Below are positions 26,101 through 34,461 of a DNA stretch of 64,000 nt, piece after piece. Source of the DNA: Buttiauxella sp965119215 (GTDB taxonomy: Bacteria > Pseudomonadota > Gammaproteobacteria > Enterobacterales > Enterobacteriaceae). The DNA lies in assembly GCA_965119215.1 (NCBI GenBank), contig CBCPKK010000035.1, positions 1 to 64,000 of the forward strand, written 5' to 3'. Each line of letters begins with the position of its first letter. Positions within the stretch are counted from its first letter, which is position 1. A program made the position numbers and the translations under genes. Below the pieces are notes generated by a model, which ran no database searches, was not told the DNA's origin, and was given only the letters and a program-made list of their open reading frames with translations.

Positions 26101-26967
26101 GTGCCTTCTCAGGGCTCGCAAAGTGCGACGGGTGTTGAATTCGCCATGGCGTTGACGGGTGAACAGTACAAGCTGGACGTCGGTTCCACGCCGCTTGGTC
26201 AGGATTTGAATACCGTGGTCGGGGGCGTGCAGTGGTCGCCACAGCTAACGGATTACCTGAAATTAATCCTGACCGGTGAGCGCCGTGCCATTACCGATAG
26301 CCTGCTTTCTTACGTGGGCGTGGAAGATAAATACAGCGGCAAGAAATGGGGCCAGGTCACCAAGAACGGCGGTAGTGCGCAGCTAAGTTACGATAACGGC
26401 GACGCCGGCTTTTATGCCGGGTTCGGGCTGTATAACTATTTGGGCGAAAACGTGCCGAGCAACAACAACGTCAACGGTTCAGCGGGTGTTTATCTGCGCC
26501 CGTACCACTTTGACGACCGTGAGTTGAAAACCGGCATCAGCATGAGTTACATGAACTTCTCGAAAAACCTTAGCTACTTCAGCTACGGGCAAGGGGGCTA
26601 TTTCAGCCCGCAGGATTACATCAGCGTCTCCTTCCCGGTGGATTACACGCAGCGGTTCGATAACTGGAAAATGTCGGTTGGCGCATCGTTGGGTTACCAG
26701 TCTTATACCCAGGATGAAAGCCCGTACTTCCCAGGCGATTCGCGCTTGCAGTCGCAGCTGGAAGATTACGTCTCCCGCGGCTTTGCGAAAGAAGCCTGGT
26801 ACAGCGGCAGCAGCCAGAACGGCATGGGTTATAACCTGCGTGCCGCAGCCGATTACAAAGTTAACAAGGATATGACGATTGGTGGTCAGGTGGGTTATGA
26901 CACCTTTGGTGATTACAACGAAAGTACCGCGCAGCTCTACTTCCGTTACTTGCTTGGGAATAATTAA
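23119..26967 (+). CDS. bcsC: Cellulose synthase outer-membrane subunit BcsC
   Basis: A 1282-aa exporter with a signal peptide (ending GATAA before DNNPAL), a long periplasmic TPR solenoid (residues about 30-850; repeats such as ALAGMGYIAQRKGDYTAAAE) and a C-terminal BcsC-type beta-barrel of about 330 residues that ends LYFRYLLGNN. It is longer than E. coli BcsC (1157 aa), with the extra length mainly in the TPR region. It carries the glucan from BcsB through the outer membrane. bcsD begins 2 bp after its stop. Confidence 0.95.
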   Translation: MNHKNKTARRLLTLCFFSGLTFGATAADNNPALKALFDQANYWHEKSHDDLAKEALQKVLMVDANNTQAMYLMALWAQQAGDLKGAAQWRERLSAVSPQDNNLQALDNAKQIQQIPRGQLDLARQQARSGNIPAALATWRSLFNGDQPPPSLAPEYYLTMAGDKSLYPQAVQGLRQYTAQNPQDNGGRIALGKVLTYQEGTRREGMDILQNMASGSPDADKALRQALLWLGPTASDEAYYQTFLQRHPKDTTVQDYYRKSIGGTAKGAGFTALNSGNTDAAKSQFEQVLQTNPQDADALAGMGYIAQRKGDYTAAAEYLNRAANLGGNQSDERKQQADDAEFYGQLASAQAAFKQGNISQALALSAPLAQQSGERGTAAKLFRADVQRHNKDYAAAEQTLRGILNEQPNNGSARENLYYVLREQNKTAEAQAMLQTLPASLQAKLQPRVSSGGNPTDPVRRQAQQAAANGDPQRAIAILQQGVARYPSDPWLRLDLARQLQKQGNTAEASNVMAPSFRPNASNTELYAGALFASENNAWQQSQTLLSRIPASSQNSDMRALAARVNYNLQMSVAERYLAQGDTVAAANTLKALAMRPPQSPADAGKLAKMLAQTGDVSTAVTIVRDNMRHGVQGNAGDYGDQIAVLNQAGLGNEAQAFLANPELQTRSTATQLASVRNGYVINEVDQLRTQGNYAAAYDKLIRAMQSDPQNTDLMFAMARLYQSGKMNKEAGVVYDYLMTRDTPQQDARAGAIDVALASGNVDKAKQLTAGLRNDATPDRLLLLARVAEADGNHQQAMTYLRTARGKLLGLQGAGGGISPTIGGLALADNPFTPKTSVAPQAASNSLYGEAMPWQVAQLARNPQTAPPGTTRTDLPVETAQAGTLRQVDNMMEQLTEKTATWAQGAVSVRGRDGESGLSKLTEIKSPLQWSTVPFGDSRLDLNVTPISLNAGSSSDESSRRFGTGALIQGQVGEAMYNASTTTPPELPNIDKITVPSQGSQSATGVEFAMALTGEQYKLDVGSTPLGQDLNTVVGGVQWSPQLTDYLKLILTGERRAITDSLLSYVGVEDKYSGKKWGQVTKNGGSAQLSYDNGDAGFYAGFGLYNYLGENVPSNNNVNGSAGVYLRPYHFDDRELKTGISMSYMNFSKNLSYFSYGQGGYFSPQDYISVSFPVDYTQRFDNWKMSVGASLGYQSYTQDESPYFPGDSRLQSQLEDYVSRGFAKEAWYSGSSQNGMGYNLRAAADYKVNKDMTIGGQVGYDTFGDYNESTAQLYFRYLLGNN

Positions 26968-26969
26968 TC

Positions 26970-27437
26970 ATGAATGACGCGCAGCTTTTGCAGTATTTTC
27001 AACACCAGCAGACCCAGTCGGGCTGGTTCTCTCTGCTCCACATCATGATTGATAGCATGGTGCAAAATGCGGGTGAAGCGGAAAGCCGCCCGTTTCTGAT
27101 ACAAATGGGTGATACGTTAGCCGGACGTCACCCATTAGCATTAGCGCGAACTGTGGGCGAACTCGAAGCGCAGATAAATGTTCAGCTTGCCCGTTTCAAC
27201 TGGGGCTATATTGATATCGAGGCCAGCGAAACGGCAATGCTGATTCGCCACATGGCCTTACCTGTTCCCGCTGAAGAAGCGCAACAGGCTTCCTGGAACA
27301 CGGCATTCAGCACGGTTCTGGAAGGATTATACGCCCGCTGGTTACGCGATCAGGGCGGAAAACCGCATGTGTCGCTGTGGCGTGAATCCTCTGAATCAGC
27401 AACAGTGGTACACTTTCGATATCAAAATAGTCGATGA
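26970..27437 (+). CDS. bcsD: Cellulose synthase subunit BcsD
   Basis: A 155-aa soluble protein without a signal peptide. It matches the BcsD family in length and in features such as the N-terminal YFQHQQTQSGWFSLLHIM and GYIDIEA. BcsD forms octameric rings that, in Komagataeibacter, align synthase complexes and favour crystalline cellulose. Its presence is the defining mark of a type I operon, which E. coli and Salmonella lack. It is packed between bcsC (2 bp) and bcsZ (9 bp). Confidence 0.92.
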   Translation: MNDAQLLQYFQHQQTQSGWFSLLHIMIDSMVQNAGEAESRPFLIQMGDTLAGRHPLALARTVGELEAQINVQLARFNWGYIDIEASETAMLIRHMALPVPAEEAQQASWNTAFSTVLEGLYARWLRDQGGKPHVSLWRESSESATVVHFRYQNSR

Positions 27438-27446
27438 GGTGCTTCG

Positions 27447-28442
27447 ATGTGGCAGCGATGCAAAACGCTGATAGTGGCGGTGTTAGCCCTGGTCATCAGT
27501 CAGCAGGCGCTGGCTGATAGCGCATGGGACAGCTATAAATCACGGTTTTTAATGCCGGATGGTCGAATCGTCGATACCGGTAATAAAAACGTCAGCCACA
27601 CCGAAGGCCAGGGCTTTGCCATGATGATGGCCGTGGTCAACGACGATCGCGACAGTTTCGATAAGATGTGGATCTGGACGCGAAAAACCCTGAAAAACCC
27701 CGATAACGGCCTGTTCTACTGGCGATACAATCCGGTTGAAGCGCAGCCTGTCACCGATAAAAATAACGCCACCGATGGGGATACGTTTATCGCGTGGGCG
27801 TTGTTAAAAGCCGGGAACAAGTGGCAGAGCCAGGATTATCTCAACGAGTCAGACGCGATTACTAAGGCGTTGGTGGCGCATAACGTGGTCCGTTTTGCGG
27901 GTTATCAAGTGATGTTGCCTGGTGCCAATGGCTTTAATCGCAACAGCTACGTGAACCTCAACCCATCCTATTTTATCTTCCCTGCGTGGCAGGACTTTGC
28001 TAATCGCAGCCATTTAATGGTGTGGAAGGATTTGATTAACGATGGGCAAAAGCTGCTGGGGAAAATGCATTTTGGCGACCCACAACTCCCATCCGACTGG
28101 GTTTCACTGTATTCCGATGGCCGAACGGTTCCTGCAACGCAGTGGCCTGCGCGCTTCAGTTACGATGCTATTCGCGTTCCACTTTACGTGTATTGGTTTA
28201 ACCACAACAGCCCAGAGCTTGACGTCTATAAAGCCTGGTGGGGACGTTTCGCCCGTGACAAAACACCGGCCTGGGTGAATGTCACCACGGGTAACACCGC
28301 GCCGTATATGATGGCCGGCGGGTTACTGGCGGTGCGGGATTTAATCCTGCAACCCGCAGGAGTGGCGCAGCCGCAAATTACCGCGCAGGAAGACTACTAT
28401 TCAGCGAGTTTGAAAATGCTGGTGGCGTTGTCAGTGCGGTGA
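27447..28442 (+). CDS. bcsZ: Periplasmic endo-1,4-beta-glucanase BcsZ (GH8)
   Basis: A 331-aa glycoside hydrolase family 8 enzyme with a signal peptide ending at QQALA before DSAWDSY. The general acid is Glu53 in VSHTEGQGFAM, and the catalytic-base Asp lies in the RFSYDAIRVP motif near residue 245. NATDGDTFIAW is also typical. It trims or edits cellulose in the periplasm, and its loss usually changes cellulose yield. It is last in the operon here, whereas in E. coli it lies between bcsB and bcsC. Confidence 0.96.
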   Translation: MWQRCKTLIVAVLALVISQQALADSAWDSYKSRFLMPDGRIVDTGNKNVSHTEGQGFAMMMAVVNDDRDSFDKMWIWTRKTLKNPDNGLFYWRYNPVEAQPVTDKNNATDGDTFIAWALLKAGNKWQSQDYLNESDAITKALVAHNVVRFAGYQVMLPGANGFNRNSYVNLNPSYFIFPAWQDFANRSHLMVWKDLINDGQKLLGKMHFGDPQLPSDWVSLYSDGRTVPATQWPARFSYDAIRVPLYVYWFNHNSPELDVYKAWWGRFARDKTPAWVNVTTGNTAPYMMAGGLLAVRDLILQPAGVAQPQITAQEDYYSASLKMLVALSVR

Positions 28443-28605
28443 TTGCAAAAAGAGCTATTAGGGGGAGAACACATTTCATCAACAGAAAGCTCGGACAGTG
28501 ATTTCCCCGAATCTACGCTGTGACGCCTAAAACTCACCGCAATGCAGTATAATCAGCCTGCGTCAGAATACTTCTGGATAGTCACGGTCATTGCGGAGAG
28601 TCAGT

Positions 28606-30075
28606 TTGCGAGTCAGTCGTTCCTTAACGATTAAACAAATGGCGATGGTGTCAGCCGTTTCCGTCTTGTTTATTTTTATTTTTATCGTGGTACAGCTTTT
28701 TCACTTTGTGCAGCAAAGCCGCTACGACACAGCCAGCCAAATGGAGAAAATAGCCCATTCGGTGCGTATTCCGCTGTCTGCAGCAATCCTGAAAGCGGAT
28801 ATTCCCCAGGCTGAGTCAATCCTGAATCAAATACAACCTTCCGGCATTATCAGCCGGGCGGATGTCGTTTTACCCAATCAGTTCCAGGCGTTACGCCAGA
28901 GCTTTACGCCAGAACGCCCCATTCCGATGTGGATTGCTCGCCTGTTTGAGCTTCCCGTCCAGATTTCCTTACCGCTGTATTCACTCGAACGCCCGGCAAA
29001 CCCGCAGCCGCTGGCCTATCTTGTGCTGCAAGCGGACTCCTGGCGAATGTACAAATTCATCATCAGCACTATTTCGACGTTGCTGACGACATACCTGCTG
29101 CTGGCGCTGATTTTATCGGTGGCGATCAGCTGGTCGATTAACCGTTTGATTGTTCACCCGCTGCGTAAAATCGCCCGTGAACTCGATAACCTGAATCCGA
29201 ACGATGCGGCGAGCCATCAGCTCTCGCTGCCTCCTCTCCATCATGATGATGAGATTGGCATGCTGGTGCGCAGTTATAATCGCAACCAACAAATGTCGCA
29301 GCGCCATCTGACTGAGGAACACGATTTACTGGCCGCATTAGAGAAGCAGCAGTTTGCCATTTGGTTACAACCGCAGGTGAACATGCAAACCCGCGAAGTC
29401 GTCAGCGCGGAAGTTTTACTGCGGATGCGGCAGCCTGATGGCCGATGGGCATTACCGGATGATTTGATTGCGCGCATCGAAGATTGCGGCCTGATGTTCA
29501 CGATTGGCAACTGGATACTTGAAGAATCCTGCCGTGTGCTGGCGGGCTGGCAAAGCCTGGGCATCACGATGCCGTTGTCGGTGAATATTTCCGCGCAGCA
29601 ACTGTTGCATGAGGATATGGGGTCATCGTTGCTGGAATTACTGGCACGTTATCGCATTCAGCCGGGCTTGCTGATTCTGGAAGTCACGGAAAGTCATCGC
29701 ATTGACGATCCGAAAAAAGCAGTCAGTGTTTTGCGTCCGTTGCGTAAAGCCGGAATCAGGATAGCGCTGGATGACTTTGGGATGGGGTACGCGAGTCTGC
29801 GTCATCTGCATCACCTGAAGGCGCTACCGGTTGATGCCCTGAAACTCGATAAGAGTTTTGTTGAGGGCTTACCCGAAGACCATGCGATGGCGGGTGTGAT
29901 TATCGGTATGGCGAAAACATTAGGCCTGAAACTGGTGGCTGAAGGCGTCGAGAATCAGGAGCAGTGCGACTGGCTATTGAACGAAGGCGTGACCATCGCT
30001 CAGGGCTATCTGTTCTCCAGGGCTTTGACTCTAAAAGAATTTGATACGCAGTACTTGTCTACCACTCAACAGTAA
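28606..30075 (+). CDS. pdeK: c-di-GMP phosphodiesterase PdeK (YhjK), lacking the GGDEF domain
   Basis: A 489-aa inner-membrane protein. It has a first membrane helix (residues about 10-32), a periplasmic sensor region, a second helix (about 150-175), a HAMP segment and an EAL domain. EAL residues look complete: LQPQ, EVLLR, VNIS, LEVTES, LDDFGMGYASL, LKLDKS, AEGVEN, AQGY, so hydrolysis of c-di-GMP is likely. E. coli PdeK has 649 aa with a degenerate GGDEF domain between HAMP and EAL. Here SYNRNQQMSQRH runs straight into LTEEHDLLAALE, an in-frame loss of about 155 residues. The start is the TTG at 28606, with GGAGAG upstream; another TTG is at 28591. The position next to bcs suggests local control of cellulose. 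Confidence 0.9.
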   Translation: MRVSRSLTIKQMAMVSAVSVLFIFIFIVVQLFHFVQQSRYDTASQMEKIAHSVRIPLSAAILKADIPQAESILNQIQPSGIISRADVVLPNQFQALRQSFTPERPIPMWIARLFELPVQISLPLYSLERPANPQPLAYLVLQADSWRMYKFIISTISTLLTTYLLLALILSVAISWSINRLIVHPLRKIARELDNLNPNDAASHQLSLPPLHHDDEIGMLVRSYNRNQQMSQRHLTEEHDLLAALEKQQFAIWLQPQVNMQTREVVSAEVLLRMRQPDGRWALPDDLIARIEDCGLMFTIGNWILEESCRVLAGWQSLGITMPLSVNISAQQLLHEDMGSSLLELLARYRIQPGLLILEVTESHRIDDPKKAVSVLRPLRKAGIRIALDDFGMGYASLRHLHHLKALPVDALKLDKSFVEGLPEDHAMAGVIIGMAKTLGLKLVAEGVENQEQCDWLLNEGVTIAQGYLFSRALTLKEFDTQYLSTTQQ

Positions 30076-30250
30076 ACTATTTGTTGCAAATGTTATTTGG
30101 CTGGCGCGAGTCAGTTCAATTATTTAACAATTTTGTTTACAAATACGCGTTATGTCACTTTTGGGTGTTTTTGAGGGTGTTATTTTTGGTGCCGCAGGCC
30201 GATGGTCATTCAGGCGGTACTGTGGAATCTCTACCTCTCAAGGACACCCT

Positions 30251-31537
30251 ATGAAACTCTCTCTTTTCAAAAGCCTCTACTTCCAGGTCCTCACTGCGAT
30301 TGCTGTCGGCATTTTGCTGGGCCATTTTTACCCGGAAATAGGCGCGCAGATGAAACCGCTCGGCGATGCGTTCGTTAAATTGATTAAAATGATTATCGCG
30401 CCGGTTATCTTCTGTACGGTTGTGACCGGCATTGCGGGTATGGAAAGCATGAAAGCCGTTGGTCGCACTGGCGCGGTGGCTTTGCTTTACTTCGAAGTTG
30501 TCAGCACCGTTGCGCTAATCATCGGCCTGATTGTGGTAAACGTGCTGCAACCTGGTGCGGGCATGAACGTCGACCCGGCAACGCTTGATGCCAAAGCCGT
30601 GGCGATGTATGCCGAGCAGGCGCAACAGCAAGGCGTGGTTGCATTCTTACTGGATGTGATCCCGAGCAGCGTGATTGGCGCGTTTGCTAGCGGCAATATC
30701 CTGCAAGTGTTGATGTTTGCCGTCCTGTTCGGTTTTGCGCTGCACCGCCTCGGCCACAAAGGCCAACTGATTTTCAATGTTATAGAGAGCTTCTCGCAGG
30801 TTATTTTCGGCATCATCAACATGATCATGCGCCTCGCGCCAATCGGTGCTTTTGGTGCCATGGCGTTTACTATCGGTAAATATGGCGTCGGGTCGCTGGT
30901 GCAGCTCGGTCAGTTGATCATCTGCTTCTATATCACTTGTATCCTGTTCGTGGTGGTGGTGTTGGGTTCTATCGCCCGAGTGACAGGTTTCAGCATCTTC
31001 AAATTTATCCGTTACATCAAAGAAGAACTGTTGATTGTTCTGGGCACCTCTTCCTCTGAATCTGCGCTGCCAAGAATGCTCGATAAAATGGAAAAACTCG
31101 GCTGCAAAAAATCGGTGGTGGGGCTGGTTATTCCAACCGGCTACTCCTTTAACCTCGATGGCACATCTATTTACCTGACGATGGCAGCGGTGTTTATCGC
31201 GCAGGCCACTAACAGCCACATGGATATTTTCCATCAAATCACGCTGCTGGTGGTGCTGTTGCTGTCCTCTAAAGGGGCTGCGGGTGTGACCGGGAGTGGC
31301 TTCATTGTGCTGGCGGCGACTATCTCCGCGGTTGGACATTTGCCGGTTGCAGGTCTTGCGTTAATTCTGGGTATCGACCGCTTTATGTCGGAAGCGCGTG
31401 CGCTGACAAACCTGGTGGGTAACGGCGTTGCGACAGTCGTTGTGGCGAAATGGGTTAAGCAACTGGACGAAAAACAGTTGAAAGAAACCCTCGATAATCC
31501 ACATTCCGCGAAAAAAGTGAGCGAAGTCTCTTCTTAA
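30251..31537 (+). CDS. dctA: C4-dicarboxylate transporter DctA
   Basis: A 428-aa symporter of the DAACS/SDF family that imports succinate, fumarate, malate and orotate with protons. The serine-rich re-entrant loop GTSSSESALPRM and the substrate motif NLDGTSIYLT are present. An upstream extension of the frame to 30152 is rejected: the ATG at 30251 has AAGGACA in front and gives exactly the E. coli length and N-terminus (SLFKSLYFQVLTAI). In E. coli it is induced by DcuSR and by CRP. A hairpin follows at 31551. Confidence 0.97.
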   Translation: MKLSLFKSLYFQVLTAIAVGILLGHFYPEIGAQMKPLGDAFVKLIKMIIAPVIFCTVVTGIAGMESMKAVGRTGAVALLYFEVVSTVALIIGLIVVNVLQPGAGMNVDPATLDAKAVAMYAEQAQQQGVVAFLLDVIPSSVIGAFASGNILQVLMFAVLFGFALHRLGHKGQLIFNVIESFSQVIFGIINMIMRLAPIGAFGAMAFTIGKYGVGSLVQLGQLIICFYITCILFVVVVLGSIARVTGFSIFKFIRYIKEELLIVLGTSSSESALPRMLDKMEKLGCKKSVVGLVIPTGYSFNLDGTSIYLTMAAVFIAQATNSHMDIFHQITLLVVLLLSSKGAAGVTGSGFIVLAATISAVGHLPVAGLALILGIDRFMSEARALTNLVGNGVATVVVAKWVKQLDEKQLKETLDNPHSAKKVSEVSS

Positions 31538-31550
31538 TCCCCCTCAATTG

Positions 31551-31577
31551 CCCACAGCGACTTGCCCTCGCTGTGGG
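31551..31577 (+). terminator. Hairpin after dctA
   Basis: A 10-bp perfect stem, CCCACAGCGA/TCGCTGTGGG, with a 7-base loop. No T-run follows, so it may protect the mRNA end and not terminate. Confidence 0.5.
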
Positions 31578-31754
31578 CTGCTGCGCATAATTAACCCCTG
31601 AGCCATTTTTTTTGGCATTTTTTGAATTTTTAAAGTGACGTTTTCGCTAACATGCGGTCAAACGGAGTGGTGAAACGTCATCTGTGGTGGCTTTATTGCG
31701 TAATGTGATGTCGCCATTACACTTTTTAATCAGGATTGTTTTCCAGGGGTTAAC

Positions 31755-33239
31755 ATGCAGGGCACCAAAATTCGACTCTTAGCTGGCGGATTGCTGTTGG
31801 TCGCCGCCGCCAGTAATGTACAGGCAGAAGCACTACAGCCCGATCCCGCCTGGCAGCAAGGTACGCTGGCCAATGGTTTCCAATGGCAAGTCCTGGCCAC
31901 GCCTCAGCGTCCTAGCGATCGCATTGAAATTCGCCTGGTGGTCAATACCGGCTCATTGACTGAGACGCCCCAGCAGAGCGGCTATAGCCACTTTGTTCCT
32001 CGTATGGCGCTGACGCAAAGCGGCAGCTTACAACCGTTACAGGCTCGTTCCTTGTGGCAGCAAAGTGTGGACCCGAAGCGTCCGTTGCCACCGGCGATTG
32101 TCTCTTATGACTTCACGCTGTTTAATCTCAGCCTGCCTAACAACCGTAATGATCTACTCAAAGAAGCCCTGACTTATCTTTCCGATAGCAGCGGCAAACT
32201 GGCGATTACCCCAGAAACGGTGAACCTCGCGCTGCAATCTCAGGATATGGTTGCAACATGGCCGATGGACACCAAAGACGACTGGTGGCGCTATCGCCTG
32301 AAAGGTTCCACGCTATTGGGTCATGACCCGGCAGAAGACCTCAAGCAGCCGGTTGATGCCGAACAACTCAAAGCGTTCTACCAGAAATGGTATACCCCAG
32401 ATGCGATGACGCTGATTGTGGTGGGTAACGTCGACAGCCGCAGCGTTGCTGACCAAATCAATAAAACGTTTGGCACTTTAAAGGGCAAACGTGAGACGCC
32501 TGCGCCAGTTGCCACGCTTTCTCCGCTCAAACACGAAGCGGTCAGTTTGATGACCAGCGGCGTGAATCAGGATCGTCTCTCACTGATGTGGGACAACGCC
32601 TGGCAGCCGATTCGTGAATCTTCTATGTTATTGCGTTACTGGCGTGCAGACCTCGCCCGTGAGGCGCTGTTCTGGCACGTGCAGCAGAAACTCAGCAAGC
32701 AGAATATCCAGGGTCTGAATCTGAGCTTCGATTGCCGTGTGCTGTACCAGCGCGCGCAGTGTGGCATCAATCTGGAATCGTCGAACGACAAGCTGAACGC
32801 GAATTTGACCAGCGTCGGCAAAGAGTTGGTTAGCGTGCGTGATAAAGGGCTGTCGCAAGAAGAGTTTGATGCGTTAATTGCGCAGAAAAAAGATGAGCTG
32901 ACCAAACTGTTTGCCACTTACGCTCGCACCGATACTGACGTGTTGATCAGCCAGCGTATGCGTTCGCTGCAAAACCAGGTTGTGGACATTGCCCCGGAAC
33001 AGTATCAGAAACTGCGCCAGGACTTCCTGAACGGCCTGACGCTGAACATGCTCAACCAGGATTTGCGCCAGCAACTCTCGCAAGATATGGCGCTAGTGTT
33101 GTTGCAACCGAAAGGTGAGCCTGAATACAACATGAAGGATCTGCAAGCGACGTGGGACAAAGTGATGGTGCCTTCTAAGACGCTTCCGTTAACGGATGAG
33201 CCTAAGCAGGACGTGTCGGATATTCCACCGGCGCAGTAA
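31755..33239 (+). CDS. yhjJ: M16-peptidase-like protein YhjJ, probably inactive
   Basis: A 494-aa periplasmic protein (signal peptide ending SNVQA before EALQPD) with two pitrilysin/M16-type domains. The N-terminal strand-helix region keeps the family frame (VNTGSLTETPQQSGYSHF), but the zinc motif HxxEH is replaced by HFVPR, so it should not be a zinc protease. The C-terminal domain of M16 type covers residues about 200-420 (YTPDAMTLIVVGNVD). E. coli YhjJ is likewise described as a peptidase homologue of unknown role. Convergent with kdgK across a shared terminator. Confidence 0.9.
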   Translation: MQGTKIRLLAGGLLLVAAASNVQAEALQPDPAWQQGTLANGFQWQVLATPQRPSDRIEIRLVVNTGSLTETPQQSGYSHFVPRMALTQSGSLQPLQARSLWQQSVDPKRPLPPAIVSYDFTLFNLSLPNNRNDLLKEALTYLSDSSGKLAITPETVNLALQSQDMVATWPMDTKDDWWRYRLKGSTLLGHDPAEDLKQPVDAEQLKAFYQKWYTPDAMTLIVVGNVDSRSVADQINKTFGTLKGKRETPAPVATLSPLKHEAVSLMTSGVNQDRLSLMWDNAWQPIRESSMLLRYWRADLAREALFWHVQQKLSKQNIQGLNLSFDCRVLYQRAQCGINLESSNDKLNANLTSVGKELVSVRDKGLSQEEFDALIAQKKDELTKLFATYARTDTDVLISQRMRSLQNQVVDIAPEQYQKLRQDFLNGLTLNMLNQDLRQQLSQDMALVLLQPKGEPEYNMKDLQATWDKVMVPSKTLPLTDEPKQDVSDIPPAQ

Positions 33240-33247
33240 CTGTAAAG

Positions 33248-33280
33248 ACAAAGAAACCGCCATTTCGGCGGTTTCTTTGT
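33248..33280. terminator. Bidirectional terminator, yhjJ/kdgK
   Basis: A 14-bp perfect stem with arms ACAAAGAAACCGCC and GGCGGTTTCTTTGT and loop ATTTC. A/T tracts on both sides allow termination from either direction between these convergent genes. Confidence 0.85.
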
Positions 33281-33299
33281 TTGTCGATTTAGCGCTGAA

Positions 33300-34232
33300 T
33301 TACTTTGGCATCGCTTCTTTCGGAATGATCGCGCCACGGTACTGAATCACGGTGCTCGCGGTCAAATGCCCACGTTTCGCTGCTTCCTCAGCGCTGCCAC
33401 CGGTCAAACGCACAGCCAGATAGCCCGCGCTGAAAGAGTCACCAGCCGCTGTGGTATCAATGACTTTTTCTTTCGGTAATTTAACCGCAGGCACTTCTAT
33501 CATTGATTCGCCCTGAATAGCGACCAGGCAAGAATCGGCACCACGCTTGATAACCACTTCGCGCACGCCAGCCGCCTGAGTACGGTGAATCACTTCTTCT
33601 ACCGGTTTCTCGCCCCACAACAAATCTTCGTCATCCAGCGTCAGGAAAGCGATATCTGTGCAGGCCAGCATTTGCTGATAGACCTGCTGCGTCTCTTCAC
33701 GGCTTGCCCACAGGCGCGGACGGTAGTTGTTATCGAAGATAACCTTGCAACCGTTAGCGCGGCACTGAGCCAGCAACGCCATCAGTTTTTCACGGCTCGC
33801 CGCGTTAAGGATAGCCAGGCTGATACCGCTCAGGTACAGGTAATCGAACTGTGCCAGTTCTGCGCAAATAGCCTGTGCTTGAGTGCTCTCCAGCCAGAAA
33901 CGGGCTGCGGCTTCGTTGCGCCAGTAGTAGAAGGTGCGCTCGCCGGTAGAGTCGGTTTCGATGTAATACAGGCCAGGAAGACGATGCTCCAGGCGCTGTG
34001 TCAGCTCGGTATGCACGTTTTCTTGCTGCCAGGCGTCCAGCATTTGTTGGCTGAAGTTATCTTCACCTAATGCCGTAACGTAATGGACTTCAAGGTCGGT
34101 AGCGTCAACCTGGCGTGCGATATAAACGGAGGTGTTTAGGGTGTCGCCACCAAAGCCGCGGCTAACTTCCGCACCTTTTTGCGACAGTTCAATCATACAT
34201 TCACCGATAACGGCGATTTTGCGCGTTGGCAT
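33300..34232 (-). CDS. kdgK: 2-keto-3-deoxygluconate kinase KdgK
   Basis: A 310-aa PfkB-family sugar kinase that phosphorylates KDG to KDPG, joining pectin and hexuronate breakdown to the Entner-Doudoroff aldolase. The N-terminal substrate site (GFGGDTLNTSVYIARQ) and the C-terminal PfkB signature with the catalytic Asp (DTTAAGDSFSAGYLA) are intact. Length equals that of the E. coli enzyme. KdgR represses it in E. coli; a possible operator is at 34299-34319. The ribosome-binding site is weak. Confidence 0.96.
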   Translation of the reverse strand: MPTRKIAVIGECMIELSQKGAEVSRGFGGDTLNTSVYIARQVDATDLEVHYVTALGEDNFSQQMLDAWQQENVHTELTQRLEHRLPGLYYIETDSTGERTFYYWRNEAAARFWLESTQAQAICAELAQFDYLYLSGISLAILNAASREKLMALLAQCRANGCKVIFDNNYRPRLWASREETQQVYQQMLACTDIAFLTLDDEDLLWGEKPVEEVIHRTQAAGVREVVIKRGADSCLVAIQGESMIEVPAVKLPKEKVIDTTAAGDSFSAGYLAVRLTGGSAEEAAKRGHLTASTVIQYRGAIIPKEAMPK

Positions 34233-34298
34233 AGCAGTAAACCTGAATTAATGAAATTGCCGCTAGTTTGATGGGCGGTTAAAAACGAGTCAAACAAT

Positions 34299-34319
34299 TT
34301 AAAACGATGTTTCGGAAAA
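34299..34319 (-). promoter_or_regulatory. Possible KdgR operator upstream of kdgK
   Basis: An AT-rich imperfect palindrome centred on AAAACGATGTTT, 67 bp upstream of the kdgK start. KdgR sites are of the form TGAAAC...GTTTCA, so core and position fit, but the outer bases diverge. Confidence 0.35.
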
Positions 34320-34390
34320 CTTTGAGCTAAGGCAGCTTATTGCCAATGTCCCTGAACACTCTTTGATTACGGTTGCACTGAAAGCGAACA

Positions 34391-34417
34391 TAAAGTTCTC
34401 ATCCGTTACGCCGATAA
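34391..34417 (+). promoter_or_regulatory. Sigma-28 (FliA) promoter of pdeH
   Basis: TAAAGTTC, an 11-base spacer and GCCGATAA. The -10 element is a perfect match and the -35 element has one mismatch to the flagellar sigma-28 consensus (TAAAGTTT-N11-GCCGATAA). It ends 44 bp before the pdeH start. In E. coli pdeH is a class III flagellar gene. Confidence 0.9.
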
Positions 34418-34461
34418 CTTGTCGATGGGCCATCTGAGTTATCAAGGTAAACAGGACGTAC

